From Sthenelais limicola (Eukaryota; Annelida; Polychaeta; Phyllodocida; Sigalionidae): a stretch of 64,000 nucleotides of DNA. Within the stretch, counting starts at the first letter, position 1; the number at the start of each line of letters is the position of its first letter. The stretch is from positions 136,843,791 to 136,907,790 of the forward strand of contig OW804096.1 in assembly GCA_942159475.1 (NCBI GenBank), written 5' to 3'. The notes below the pieces were generated by a model that saw only the letters and a list, made by a program, of their open reading frames with translations, had not been told where the DNA came from and ran no database searches. Of this stretch, positions 21,841-32,300 are shown one piece after another. The translations under genes and the position numbers were made by a program.

Positions 21841-23196
21841 TCCCAGGTAACAAAATGACGTGAATCCTTCATCAAATCAACGTTTAGAATTAAACAAAAT
21901 AACATTAGTATTGATGGGTTTTTCACATGAAATGGCGTGGACTAAATAAAACGTTATACAAACGTTTTTCATAATGTTTCTCTAAGATGTTAAAACAAGT
22001 TTATTTTAACGTTTGTAGTTTAAACAACCAATAAACATTCATATTGATGGTTATTTTGATGTCAAATGGCGTGGACTCAAGACAACGTTATAAAAACGTT
22101 TTTACCATTGTAATTTAGATTTTGAAATGGACATAAAACCCATGCTAAGACAACCTTTGAGTAAACGGTTCCCAGGTTACAAATTTACCTCAAAATGACG
22201 TGATGATATGATCAAATGGAAAAAACTGATTGAAAAAGTCAACAAATGAATTACTTCATGATAGATGTTCTGAACCTGATTGTCAAATTATATATGAGAT
22301 TTATAAAATATTTAAACAATGTTAAACAGACAGAAACTTCACTTTCACCTCCAAAACGGAAAATTCATTTGTTGACTAAGTCTCAGTTTTTTCCATTTGA
22401 TCACATCCACATTGATTTGAAGTATATAAAACATATCAATGTGTAGCCTACTCATTTTTCCATCCATAGGTCTCATGGTAATTTTTCAAATCAGATCGGA
22501 CCAATGTTAAATATAGTGATATTTCCATTTCTCTGTATAAACTAATGTATTGAAATATGTCAGAACATGTGGTTTTTATGGCATTTTATGGCCTTTTATG
22601 GTCCTTTCCCCAATAGCATTGGACATAGTTGATACTCTTCTGTTTTAAACTCATTGATATGAAACATTATGATGAGCACTGGCACCAAGGTAGATACAAG
22701 GAATTATGTCTTTGAGTCCCTCAGTAGACAACAGTGGAATTGTGAGAGATTATCAATAAGAAGACGCTGCCTTGGCCAGTAGGAACAGCTGGCCTTTCAA
22801 ATCATTCATGAGACTTTAACATTTTTATATTTTCTTTTTTTTATTTCATGCATTTGTAAATTCAATGTGTATGGGGGTGTCTTCAACCAAAGTTACCATT
22901 CAGCCAGTATTTGTTTACCAAGAAGAGGAATCTCTCCAAAAGCCTGACATCATCATAAATCTATCCATTGAAAATATTCATTTCACAAATGGACCAAAGG
23001 CATGATAATAATCATAATAGTTCCAATGAAATAGGCCCTTATTCCGGTAATATTTTACTACATGAATTAGTTTTCTATGAAAACAAGAGCTTAATTGTTT
23101 CTGGAAAAGGACGTCTACAAAGTTTTATAGTGGACATGTGTATCTTCCATTTGCTCTTAAATGTTATCTAGCCATATAATTGACATTAAATATAAA
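21841..23196. other. Intergenic, with two local repeats
   Basis: A diverged ~131-bp tandem pair lies at 21899-21970 and 22030-22103; both contain ATGGCGTGGACT and CGTTATA. An inverted repeat is listed separately at 22207-22403. No gene was recognised. Confidence 0.5.
22207..22403. repeat. Inverted repeat with 110-base spacer
   Basis: The arms TGATCAAATGGAAAAAACTG (22207) and CAGTTTTTTCCATTTGATCA (ending 22403) pair over about 43 bases, including GTCAACAAATGAATT against AATTCATTTGTTGAC. It has a large loop and no CGAG apex, so it differs from hairpins H1-H4. Confidence 0.8.
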
Positions 23197-23430
23197 GGTC
23201 AGATTTTCAGAAAATGTACAATTCGTCTTCACCAATCCTCTCAAATAACCCAAATTTTAGACAAAAATAAAGTTCAAAATACAGTTTAACCTTACCAAAC
23301 ATATTGCTAGATTCAATGCAATGCCAAATATACTCGAATTTACCTAGTATTGACCAAATTGCAGCCTAATTTAGCTTAGTTTACTAAATGTGTAGAGCTG
23401 CCAATTGTACATTTTCGGAAAATCTGACCC
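23197..23430. mobile_element. MITE-like 235-bp repeat, copy 2 (both ends present)
   Basis: The terminal inverted repeats are GGTCAGATTTTCAGAAAATG and the reverse of AATTGTACATTTTCGGAAAATC TGACC at the other end, about 27 bases. The interior matches the copy at 1-211. It is non-coding. Confidence 0.8.
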
Positions 23431-24719
23431 AAAAACCATCCCAACCATGTGATCTTGAAACAAGATCTTGAAATTGACTGGACTGGATATAAGGAGGGGA
23501 TCTCCAGTATTCTAACCACACAACACAAATTTGGAGGCAACGCTTTCTCTCGACCTACTGGACTACTACTTGGAGGACACTTCATACATTGACATTGGTT
23601 TGCCTAGAACTACTGGGCTACTACTCAGAAGATACCTCTAAGATTCATTTTGTTGCATCAATTGGTAAGTGTGCTATTTTTTCCATTGAAATGTTGATGT
23701 GTTATTTGATCTACATAAAATTATACGAAGCATTTGAAAACCAAAATAATTGTGGATATCAATCTCTAATCTTGTAATCCCTTTTAACACAAATTGGCTG
23801 TATAAATCATAAATGCTAAATGATTATTCAAAAAATACAAAGCACTCTAATAAAGGTCTATTTTTAACACCCTAATTACTGCTATAGTTATGCATCATTA
23901 GTATCTGATCTGATATCTGATATCAAGAGAAATGCCAAAACCAACATTTAATTTGATTTGAAAATATCTTATTTGCCAAGTTATTTCATTTATGGTGGAA
24001 GATTGAAGAATGGATCGACTTGTTTCTGGACTAATTTCCAGGTCTTCCAGCAGTTAGCAAGAAAGGGGATAGGATAATCTAACAGAGTATAAAATACAGT
24101 AATATAGTAACTCTATCTACTCTAATAAAGTAGAATAGTTTGTTCAACATACACACTATAGTCCTCTATACCTGAGACTTTTTATGGATATAATGGTGAA
24201 GAAGGACACCCTAGCCCGAAAGCTAGTGATGAAATAAATAAAATTTAACATGAAAGGATTTTACCTTACCAAAAAATTACAATTATAAAGATGATAAATT
24301 AGGGGCAAAACCTTCGTCCATACTGAAAATCTTTGGCTAACAAGTTTGAATTTGAATTTCCTTCTCCAATAGTAGAAAAGAATGTATGTATGTATGTATG
24401 TATAGGTTTTTATTTCCGGAAGTGTACATCTTCAATAATATAACCAATTTTGACACCGAAAAAGGGGGTGGGTCTCCTTTATGAAACCATATATCTTCCT
24501 GAAAAAAATGGAGTTACGTTATTAAATTTATACAGTAGTAGTTGATGGATAGATTGATACGGCGACTACATTAATATGATAAAACTATTACGGAAGTAAC
24601 AATAACACAAACAGGACAAATACAATAAACAATAATAGGTTGGGCAAGCCAGTGCCATGATGATCTAGTTTTTTTTGTAGTTTGCCTACCTCCTCACCTT
24701 TAGCTGAGGTCTAGTATCG
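23431..24719. other. Intergenic
   Basis: There is a degenerate hammerhead-like string at about 24195-24227 (GTGAAGAAGGACACC, GCCCGAAAGC) followed by AAATAAATAAAATTTAAC, as at a retroelement 3' end. A short ATGT microsatellite lies at 24383-24404. No gene was recognised. Confidence 0.45.
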
Positions 24720-24834
24720 CAATAAACAACGATGATTTTAGCGTGAGAACGTTCTGTATGCCCATAGACGTCCCTCGGCCTTCCGTCTATGGGCGTACAG
24801 ACCGTTCTCACGCTAAAATCATCATTGTTTATTG
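24720..24834. repeat. Long hairpin H3
   Basis: The arms pair over about 51 bases with three mismatches. The left arm begins CAATAAACAACGATGATTTT and the right arm ends AAAATCATCATTGTTTATTG. On the minus strand the apex is ACGGAAGGCCGAGGGAC, a weaker version of the apex in H1, H2 and H4. The hairpin lies about 180 bases from the Gypsy element. Confidence 0.88.
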
Positions 24835-25016
24835 GTTTTAGTCTGTGATGGGTCAGCGCACACAGCCAATGGGAGGCACGCAAACTCGCTACAGGGTAAC
24901 AAGCGGTCTGTAATACCATAAGTGCATGCGAAATTCCCCAGAATCTGACCCAAAATGGACTAATACAGTACAGTACTTCTTTTATTTTTTTTCTTTTATT
25001 CTTACAATTATGCTTT

Positions 25017-25440
25017 TGTAGTGAATTACCCGGCCGGTTCGTGATCGCAGTTCGAGTAACAACACTAAACCCAGATCTAATAGTCCTTGCTAGCAGTCTC
25101 CTGTTTATTACCAATTATAATCACACAAGTCCAGGGCACTCTAATAACGCAGTATAGAGTTGCGTATATACAATAGCAGAATAACCCTTTGAATAAGAAA
25201 CAACCCGATTCTACTGGGTGTTTAAACATAAGAACAAGTGCAAACAAATGAGACCAATACTGTAAAATACCATAAACAAGAGCCTCACAGGCACACAGCG
25301 CCACCTGTTATATAAATACACTGATCCAATACCTTCCGGACAAGTCCGGCTATTACCCGGCTGTGTCAGCTGATACCCGGATCATGTTTAGAACATGCCC
25401 GGGTAGCACTGCAGCGAGCGGACAAACCTAACTCACCACA
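25017..25440 (-). repeat. 3' LTR of the Gypsy element
   Basis: 424 bp. On the minus strand it has a TATTTATATAA promoter-like box (25308-25318) and AATAAA (25104-25109). p53-family half-site-like sequences are at 25338-25347 and 25380-25400. It is the same sequence as 35568-35991. Confidence 0.95.
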
Positions 25441-25442
25441 AT

Positions 25443-25464
25443 GCCCCCTATCCTTTTTCTTTTA
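25443..25464 (-). other. Polypurine tract
   Basis: On the minus strand, AAAAGAAAAAGGATAGGGGG lies directly before the 3' LTR, where plus-strand priming should start. Confidence 0.75.
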
Positions 25465-26044
25465 GGCGGGTCCAACCGACACAGACAAATACATGACTGT
25501 TACAAAAGGTTGCAAATACGAATATATGCCAACACAATAAAAAACCCATACATGAGTTATGAAAAGTTTACCGGATACACAATATAAGATAGACATACAG
25601 TGGAAAACACAAGAATGAAACACACAGTATAAAAAGGTATAAATCACCGAACTTCGTCTGTCTATATCAGAAGAACAGAACGAAGAAAAAATATATTTAC
25701 TGTCTTTCAAATGATATTCCACGCACAATCCTAGGTATCTGGAACAAGTTCATCTAAAACGATGAAGTAAGGCACGCTCCAGTTAATCCTTTGTGTATTG
25801 TCTATCATGTCCGGTAAGCACAGTCCAGGTAAGTCCAAGGAAGGCAGGAGATGGCAGGAGAAGAAAGGCATAGCACTGCTAGCAAGGTATCACCACGTTC
25901 AGCATCCGTCCGGGTAGTCACATGGAGTAGTCACCCGCTGGGGAATGACGCTCCCACGCCGCCGTCAGATTTACCAAATATAAACGCTTAAATACCAGAT
26001 ATAGCCATTTATCAACCACGATATTTCCTAGTTAAACACATAAA

Positions 26045-28951
26045 TTACATGGTTTTAAGCTCCTCGTCCTCATCACCAACCGAGAGCATCCCTTCACTAC
26101 TACCCTCACCGAGCAACTTAGCCTCCTCGGCCGGGTTAGGGTAACCAGTGTCCGATTCGGTCGCACCATCTTGCTCCAACCGCTGAGCGTCCAGCGTGGC
26201 CGATCGAGTGGGAGTAGTCTCCACAACCCCTTGCGCGTAAGTACTGTTTACAAACACCATGTCCGGCCTACCTTGGTGTCCAGCAGGCGAACTACTCTGC
26301 AACGGGGGCTGGTTGCGAGGAAAACCAGGTGGAATGCTTCCGGAGGCACTCATACTACCTATACCCGCTCCAATACCAGCAACCGAAATACTGTCCACCA
26401 GATTGCTAAATGCTCCAATACCCGGGTGCTGAGGGGGTCTATACTGCAGGCCCGCCATCATAAAATTACGATCAAACACCCTCGATGGAGTTGGAGGAGG
26501 TCTACCCATTTGTGCTTCCCGGCTCATACCCATCTGAGACATCTCCATTTGCGATTGAGAAGCAGAAGGCTGCATCTCATCAACCATGTACTCCCGGCTC
26601 ATATCCAAGGGATTGTATGCAGTAGACTGCAGTAAACTTTCCCTCATCATTGAACGGAATACATTCGCCATGGCATTCCGGTTCTCAGCTATCACCGAAT
26701 TGAGAGTCTGCTGTAACACATGAGGCACAGCCGGATCTCTAGTGTCCAGTTTCTCAGCAGCCGGGGAAGCAGAGACAGAAGGCTCAATGACTCTATCAGT
26801 ACCAACCGACTTATCAACTCCCGCTTCTACCTTCTTCCTCTTTGGAGCAGGAGATGCCCTTTCATTTTCTTCCATCAAAGCCAATTTTTCCTGTAAAGAC
26901 AGAATTTCCTCCCTGGACCGGGCATCAACGTCCTTATAGAATTTGAGTTTTGCCTCTAATTCTTTCACCCTTTTCTCCAAGGCTGGGATCCTCTCCGCAG
27001 CAACTCTACATCTTTCCAAGTTCTCCAGTGGCCGACACGCAAAATCCACAGCTGACTGAATTCTCTTCATAGCCGTGCATGTAGCCGCCTGGATATCGGC
27101 AAAACCATCATCCATTGCCCCGGAAACTCCTTGTAGGGAGCGTTGCACCTCACCAGTTTCAGGCAATTCCATGCTTGGAGAATAATCCACAGTCTCCTGC
27201 GAATCATTACAACCACCCGAATGATCCAAGTTGGTCGTTGCCGAGGTACTGGCAACTTGAACTGCAATTGAAGCAGGAGCTACAACTGAATCCACAGAAC
27301 CGGGTACATTGTCCGGGTTAACACCAGTCGCAGCAGAGGGGCCGGAACCACCACCTCTAATCACCTTCCCTCTTGGACCAGCTAAGTCCCAGGCACCAAA
27401 GAGAGGGGGAGGGGCAATTGGGGCGTTGGAAATTTTCTTCCCAACCACTTTGCTACTCCGTTTTCCCAGTTCAATACGCTCCATATCCAAAACACCAAGT
27501 TTGCTATAGCGCTGACAGCCAAAATTAGGGATTTCGTCTGTCAGGACGCTAAAACCAACAGCATATTCTCTAGCCTTTGGTTTACCATCTTTATGTGCGA
27601 CCATTAGATGTCCCACCATGTCAGAACGTCTATCCAAACGAACGTTACATGACATGGCGTGTGCACACGTTAACACCAGTACAGCCGGGCAGTGCTCCTC
27701 GCACAGATGCCTATAGAAACGCTCCCGGGTGCGGTACCGTTTCACTCCTCCTTTGTTCAACTCAGAACCAGTAAAGCGGCAGTAGGTGAACGGGCACCTG
27801 AATCCGGGCTGCCACAACGAACTCACACCATCCAATTTATTCTTAACCATGCCACTAATCACAGAATCACTGGTCTCAGCGCGACCAGACCGGTTTTTTA
27901 GGAAATGGAACCTGGCCTCGTATTCTCCCATCATAGGCGGTTTCTCCCAATAACCCTGTAAACACTCATCTTCATCCTCCGACTCCGGGCACTCAGGCAC
28001 AATCAATTTTGAATCGTTATCCTCAGCCGGATCGATGTCTGCCACGTTCCGCTGGGTTAACTTGACCCTTTCCAATAATCCCCTACGTCGATACCTGTCA
28101 GCGCTCCTGATGGGAAAGTCAGTGTCGTACTGGCGTTTCGGCTGACCTTTCCAGTGAGTTCCCTCATGAGCTCGCCGAATATCCTCTACCGTTTGCAAGG
28201 AGTTGATGCTACTGCTCCTTGACCTCTTGACCTTAGGGGGATTAGCAGCTTGCACCAACTTCCTTCCCCGGCTAGTACCACTAGCAGCAGCGGCCGCCGC
28301 TACCGTAGGGAATTCCTCCATTTCGACATCACTACCCGGTTGCTGCCCGGAGGTAGTCGCGGCCGGCTTAGGCTTAGCCTTGCCGGACGTACCCGGGTTA
28401 ACACTTCCACTTTTATCATCCGACTTGGACTTCCTCTCCTTATCCGATTTCTTTCCAGTTTCTTTTCTATCCTTCTTATCCTCGCCAGAACCAGTTTTCT
28501 TATCTTCCTTCTTACCCTTGCTGTCAGAAGAAGATTGGCGAGAACGAGACCTCGACTTGTCTCTGTTCTCCTTCTTCTCCTTAGACCGGGAGGTATGTCC
28601 AGTTTCCTTCCTATCTTTCTGCTCTTGACCGGATTCACGACCCTCGGCCTGAGCCGTTACCACTGTCTCCTCGACTGGGGTGATATCGCCACCACCAGTA
28701 TCACCACTTTCAACCTCCATGTCGACCTCGGCGTCAGCCATGAGAATCACCAATATAAATCTGCAATGTACCTTGTATCTGTACACACAACCAAAAGGGA
28801 CAAACTTTACTTTATCTGGGGCAAGGTTAGATTCAGTTTCTAGAGAGACACCATACACGTGTGTCCTGAACGTTACTCTGCCACTGACTGCCGACTCACG
28901 CTCCGTCCTCTGACCTCGATGCGCCAACCTCCAATCAGAACGCTGGAACAC
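26045..28951 (-). CDS. Third ORF of the Gypsy element: zinc-finger and coiled-coil protein
   Basis: 968 codons from the first Met at 28951. A Met at 28741 (MADAEVDMEVES) starts the acidic region and is a plausible true start. The sequence in order: acidic and Ser/Lys/Arg-rich low-complexity region (~100-260), two C2H2-like zinc fingers at ~385-465 (CPFTYC...HLCEEH and CAHAMSC...HLMVAH), a Pro/Ser-rich stretch, a coiled coil at ~640-695 (ALEKRVKELEAKLKF), and a Met/Gln-rich C-terminus. There is no signal peptide, membrane span or fusion-type region, so it is not an envelope protein despite its position after pol. The function is unknown; nucleic-acid binding is an inference from the fingers. 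Expression probably needs a spliced or internal transcript. Confidence 0.8.
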   Translation of the reverse strand: MFQRSDWRLAHRGQRTERESAVSGRVTFRTHVYGVSLETESNLAPDKVKFVPFGCVYRYKVHCRFILVILMADAEVDMEVESGDTGGGDITPVEETVVTAQAEGRESGQEQKDRKETGHTSRSKEKKENRDKSRSRSRQSSSDSKGKKEDKKTGSGEDKKDRKETGKKSDKERKSKSDDKSGSVNPGTSGKAKPKPAATTSGQQPGSDVEMEEFPTVAAAAAASGTSRGRKLVQAANPPKVKRSRSSSINSLQTVEDIRRAHEGTHWKGQPKRQYDTDFPIRSADRYRRRGLLERVKLTQRNVADIDPAEDNDSKLIVPECPESEDEDECLQGYWEKPPMMGEYEARFHFLKNRSGRAETSDSVISGMVKNKLDGVSSLWQPGFRCPFTYCRFTGSELNKGGVKRYRTRERFYRHLCEEHCPAVLVLTCAHAMSCNVRLDRRSDMVGHLMVAHKDGKPKAREYAVGFSVLTDEIPNFGCQRYSKLGVLDMERIELGKRSSKVVGKKISNAPIAPPPLFGAWDLAGPRGKVIRGGGSGPSAATGVNPDNVPGSVDSVVAPASIAVQVASTSATTNLDHSGGCNDSQETVDYSPSMELPETGEVQRSLQGVSGAMDDGFADIQAATCTAMKRIQSAVDFACRPLENLERCRVAAERIPALEKRVKELEAKLKFYKDVDARSREEILSLQEKLALMEENERASPAPKRKKVEAGVDKSVGTDRVIEPSVSASPAAEKLDTRDPAVPHVLQQTLNSVIAENRNAMANVFRSMMRESLLQSTAYNPLDMSREYMVDEMQPSASQSQMEMSQMGMSREAQMGRPPPTPSRVFDRNFMMAGLQYRPPQHPGIGAFSNLVDSISVAGIGAGIGSMSASGSIPPGFPRNQPPLQSSSPAGHQGRPDMVFVNSTYAQGVVETTPTRSATLDAQRLEQDGATESDTGYPNPAEEAKLLGEGSSEGMLSVGDEDEELKTM

Positions 28952-29341
28952 ATCTAAAAATAGTACTCTCTCCCTGTCACCGAGTTGGTTTCAACCGTAG
29001 CCCCCTCGTGGCGACCTACAAATGCACCCGCCAACTCCAAGTTAAGTTATCCATATAACCGGGCCACCGAGCATGGCCATAAGAATCATCTTAATCAAGC
29101 CATTCAGTCCTGACACCCAACAGGTTGATTTAATCCCACTTGACATACAAACAGGCGTGTATGGAAGATACTACACCATGATCAAAATAATTAGATGCCA
29201 GAAAAGAATGAACATGAAGTATCCACGTATAGCTACCTGTATTTAGCACAGAAAAGTGTCTACCGTAAACATTTTCCATGTATCAACCAATGTACTTCTC
29301 GTTGTGTCATTTTTTAGCACCAGTCGACGAAACAATAAACC
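28952..29341 (-). other. Non-coding spacer between pol and the third ORF
   Basis: About 390 bases with no open frame recognised. It may hold a splice acceptor or an internal promoter for the third ORF, but none is evident. Confidence 0.4.
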
Positions 29342-32300
29342 TTATTTGAATCCCAATCTATCAGGCTGTTTAACATTTCTCTGAGGACGCTTTAGTAAAT
29401 ACTCTGATTTAATCAATTTGTCCAGAGCCTTAGGTAATACCTTATCGACATCAGAAACCAGATTTACTTCTTCTACATCACTTTCTGAGCTCGACTCACC
29501 CGAAGACGGTGCAGCGGGTAGAGGCGGTTTATCCCCCACTGCTACAGCCTTAGCTTTGGGTGGCCGGCCACGCCTTTTTACATGATGAACAATTCGGTCG
29601 CCCGGAGTAACCTCAGGAGCTTCAGTACCCGGCATTACCTTCCCGTCTGGGGCAACTCGGATAATGTCTCTCCCGGCAACCAGTTGTTTCTGATACTCCG
29701 GGGCCCGGTGCAAGTTGGTTACTTGGACCGGTTTACCATCTGAATTGAAGGCTTTCTTCAATAAATTGCCATTCCATCGAAGAAGACCATCTGTTGTTCT
29801 TAGTTCATAAGTACACCCTTGAACTCTCCTTACCACCTCAAACGGGCCATCCCATTTGGGTCCATATTTCTTTTGTGCTAATGGTGTTGCATAGCGCCAT
29901 ACCATATCACCAGCCTGAAACACCCGGGGTCTAGCCCGTCTATCAAAATATCTTTTCTGATAAACTGCAGCATGACCCAACCGTTCTCTAACAAATTTAT
30001 GCCCCTTCCTCAACAGTTGCCTTATCTCCTCCACAAATGCAGTGTGGCAGGGAAAGTCAACATCTCCGGTTAATGTGCCGTATATGATATCAGCCGGAGT
30101 AACCAGCTCAGTACCAAACACAACACTATTCGGCGTGCAATATGTGCTTTTATGTACCGCACCCCTATATGCATGGGCAATACAGGGTACCAGCAGATCC
30201 CAGTTTACATCATCGTACTCCGTTAAGCAAGAGAGCTGCTCTACCAAGACCCTATTAAATCTCTCCACCTGTCCATTCGCCATCGGTCTATAGGGAAGAG
30301 TCATCAGCTTCTCAATATCCAACATTTCCAACAATTCCTTCAACAGAGCTGACCGGAATTCCGGAGCTCCATCTGTCTGCAGAGACACGGGCGGTCCATA
30401 CCTCAATATCCACTCAGTGAACAATGCCATAGCACAAGTTGCCGCAGTATGATCAGGCAAGGGATATGCCTCAGCCCATTTTGAGAAGTAATCGGTTACC
30501 ACCATTACACAGACATTACCTCTCGGAGTCTTTTTAAATGGACCAATTATATCCAAAGCGACCCGGCTCCAACGCACTCCATGTAATTCCTTTCTCAGTG
30601 GAGTAATGCCTTTACCACCCCTGCTTTTGCAAGAAGCGCAAGCTTCACAGCCTCTTACCCAGTCAGCTATATCCAAGTTCATCCGGGGCCAGATAAATTT
30701 CTTTAACGCCGCCTGGTATGTCTTGAATTCACCAAAGTGGACTGAGAGCTTGTTCCCGTGCAAAGTCTGAAACAACTCCTTCCTCAAGCAGAATGGAACA
30801 GCCGCTCTTGTATACACCACACCATTGTCGCTTTCCCATTTCACACACAATAAACCATTTACCAACTCCATTTTAGGCAGCAGCTTAGCATAGAAGCAAT
30901 ATTCATCATCCTCAGCCAACAGGTCTTTTTTCTCCGGGCAAGGGGCATTGCTTTCCAGCAAGGCTACTATCCTCTTCAATATAACATCCTCAGCTTGTGC
31001 CTGTCTCAACCGATCACCAGCCAATTGCGCAAATATCTCATACTCCATTGTCATCACAGCTATAACCGCATCATGCTCACCGCAGTCAGGGCAATCTTCT
31101 CGCGGGCATTTCCGGACAGGTAATCTCGATAATGCATCAGCATTCGAATGATTCTTCCCGGCACGGTGAGAAATCTGTTTAGCTGAAATACCATAGTGTT
31201 GAAGGGTAGTTAACCACCGAGCCAACATACCAGATGGGTCCTTAAAGGTCATCAACCATCGTAACGAGGCATGATCCGTTCTAAGAACGAAGTCTTCCCT
31301 CCCTATGATGTAGTGTTGGAATTTACCCAAATACGTTAGCACAGCCAACAACTCCCTCTTTGTAGCACAATAATTCCGCTGAGCTCGGCTCAGACTATTA
31401 CTTGCATAGCTGAGTACAACCTCTTTACCCTCCTGAATCTGAGATAAAACTCCGGCCATACCAAATCCACTGGCATCTGTATCCAGGATTATAGTACCAG
31501 CCGGCTGCGGGTATCCCAGGACAGGAGCTTTAGTCAACAATTCTTTTAAACGACCAAATGCCTCGAGACATTTTTCATCAAAAACCACCCCTTTTGTCTT
31601 TGAATTAGCTCCTATCACCAGAGCTTGAATAGGTTCAGCAATCTCAGAGAACTTAGGCATAAATTCCCTATAGTAAGATGCAAACCCTAGAAACTGACGT
31701 ACCTCTCGTACAGTAGAGGGCACTGGCCACTCCCGGACCCGGTCTAACTTAGAGGGGTCTGGCCGGATCCCTCCTTCAGACACTATCCGGCCCAGGTATT
31801 GCACTTCCAGTTTAAAGAATTCGCACTTCTTGGGTTTCAATTTTAGCCCATAAGACCTAAGTCTCTGCAAGACTAGTTCAGTATTTTCCAAAGTTTCATC
31901 CAGGGTTCTACCAAATATAATTATATCATCCAAATACACCAAGCAAACCTTCCAGCGCAGACCCGACAGCATTTGTTCCATCATGCGCTCAAAGGTAGCC
32001 GGGGCATTACATAAGCCAAAGCTCATAACCTTAAATTGATACAAGCCCATAGAGGAGACAAAAGCGGTCTTCTCCCGGCTAGCTGGATCCATAGCAATTT
32101 GCCAATACCCACTTTCCAGATCCAGTGTGACAAACCATTTATTGCCTCCCAATGCATCGATACATTCATCAATTCTGGGAAGAGGGAATGAGTCCTTCTT
32201 TGTGACGGCATTTAATGGCCTATAGTCTACACAAAACCTGTCAGTACCATCTTTCTTCTTCACAATCACAATACCAGCCCCCCAAGGACTATTACTCTCT

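Noticed and set aside
24686..25114. 142-codon ORF at the left LTR
   Set aside because: It runs through hairpin H3 and the LTR, and its LTR-encoded part recurs in the other LTR.
28203..28843. Overlapping + strand ORFs of 141 and 197 codons
   Set aside because: They are the opposite strand of the low-complexity region of the Gypsy third ORF.
26045..28951. Envelope gene of an endogenous retrovirus
   Set aside because: There is no signal peptide, membrane span or cleavage site; zinc fingers and a coiled coil are seen instead.
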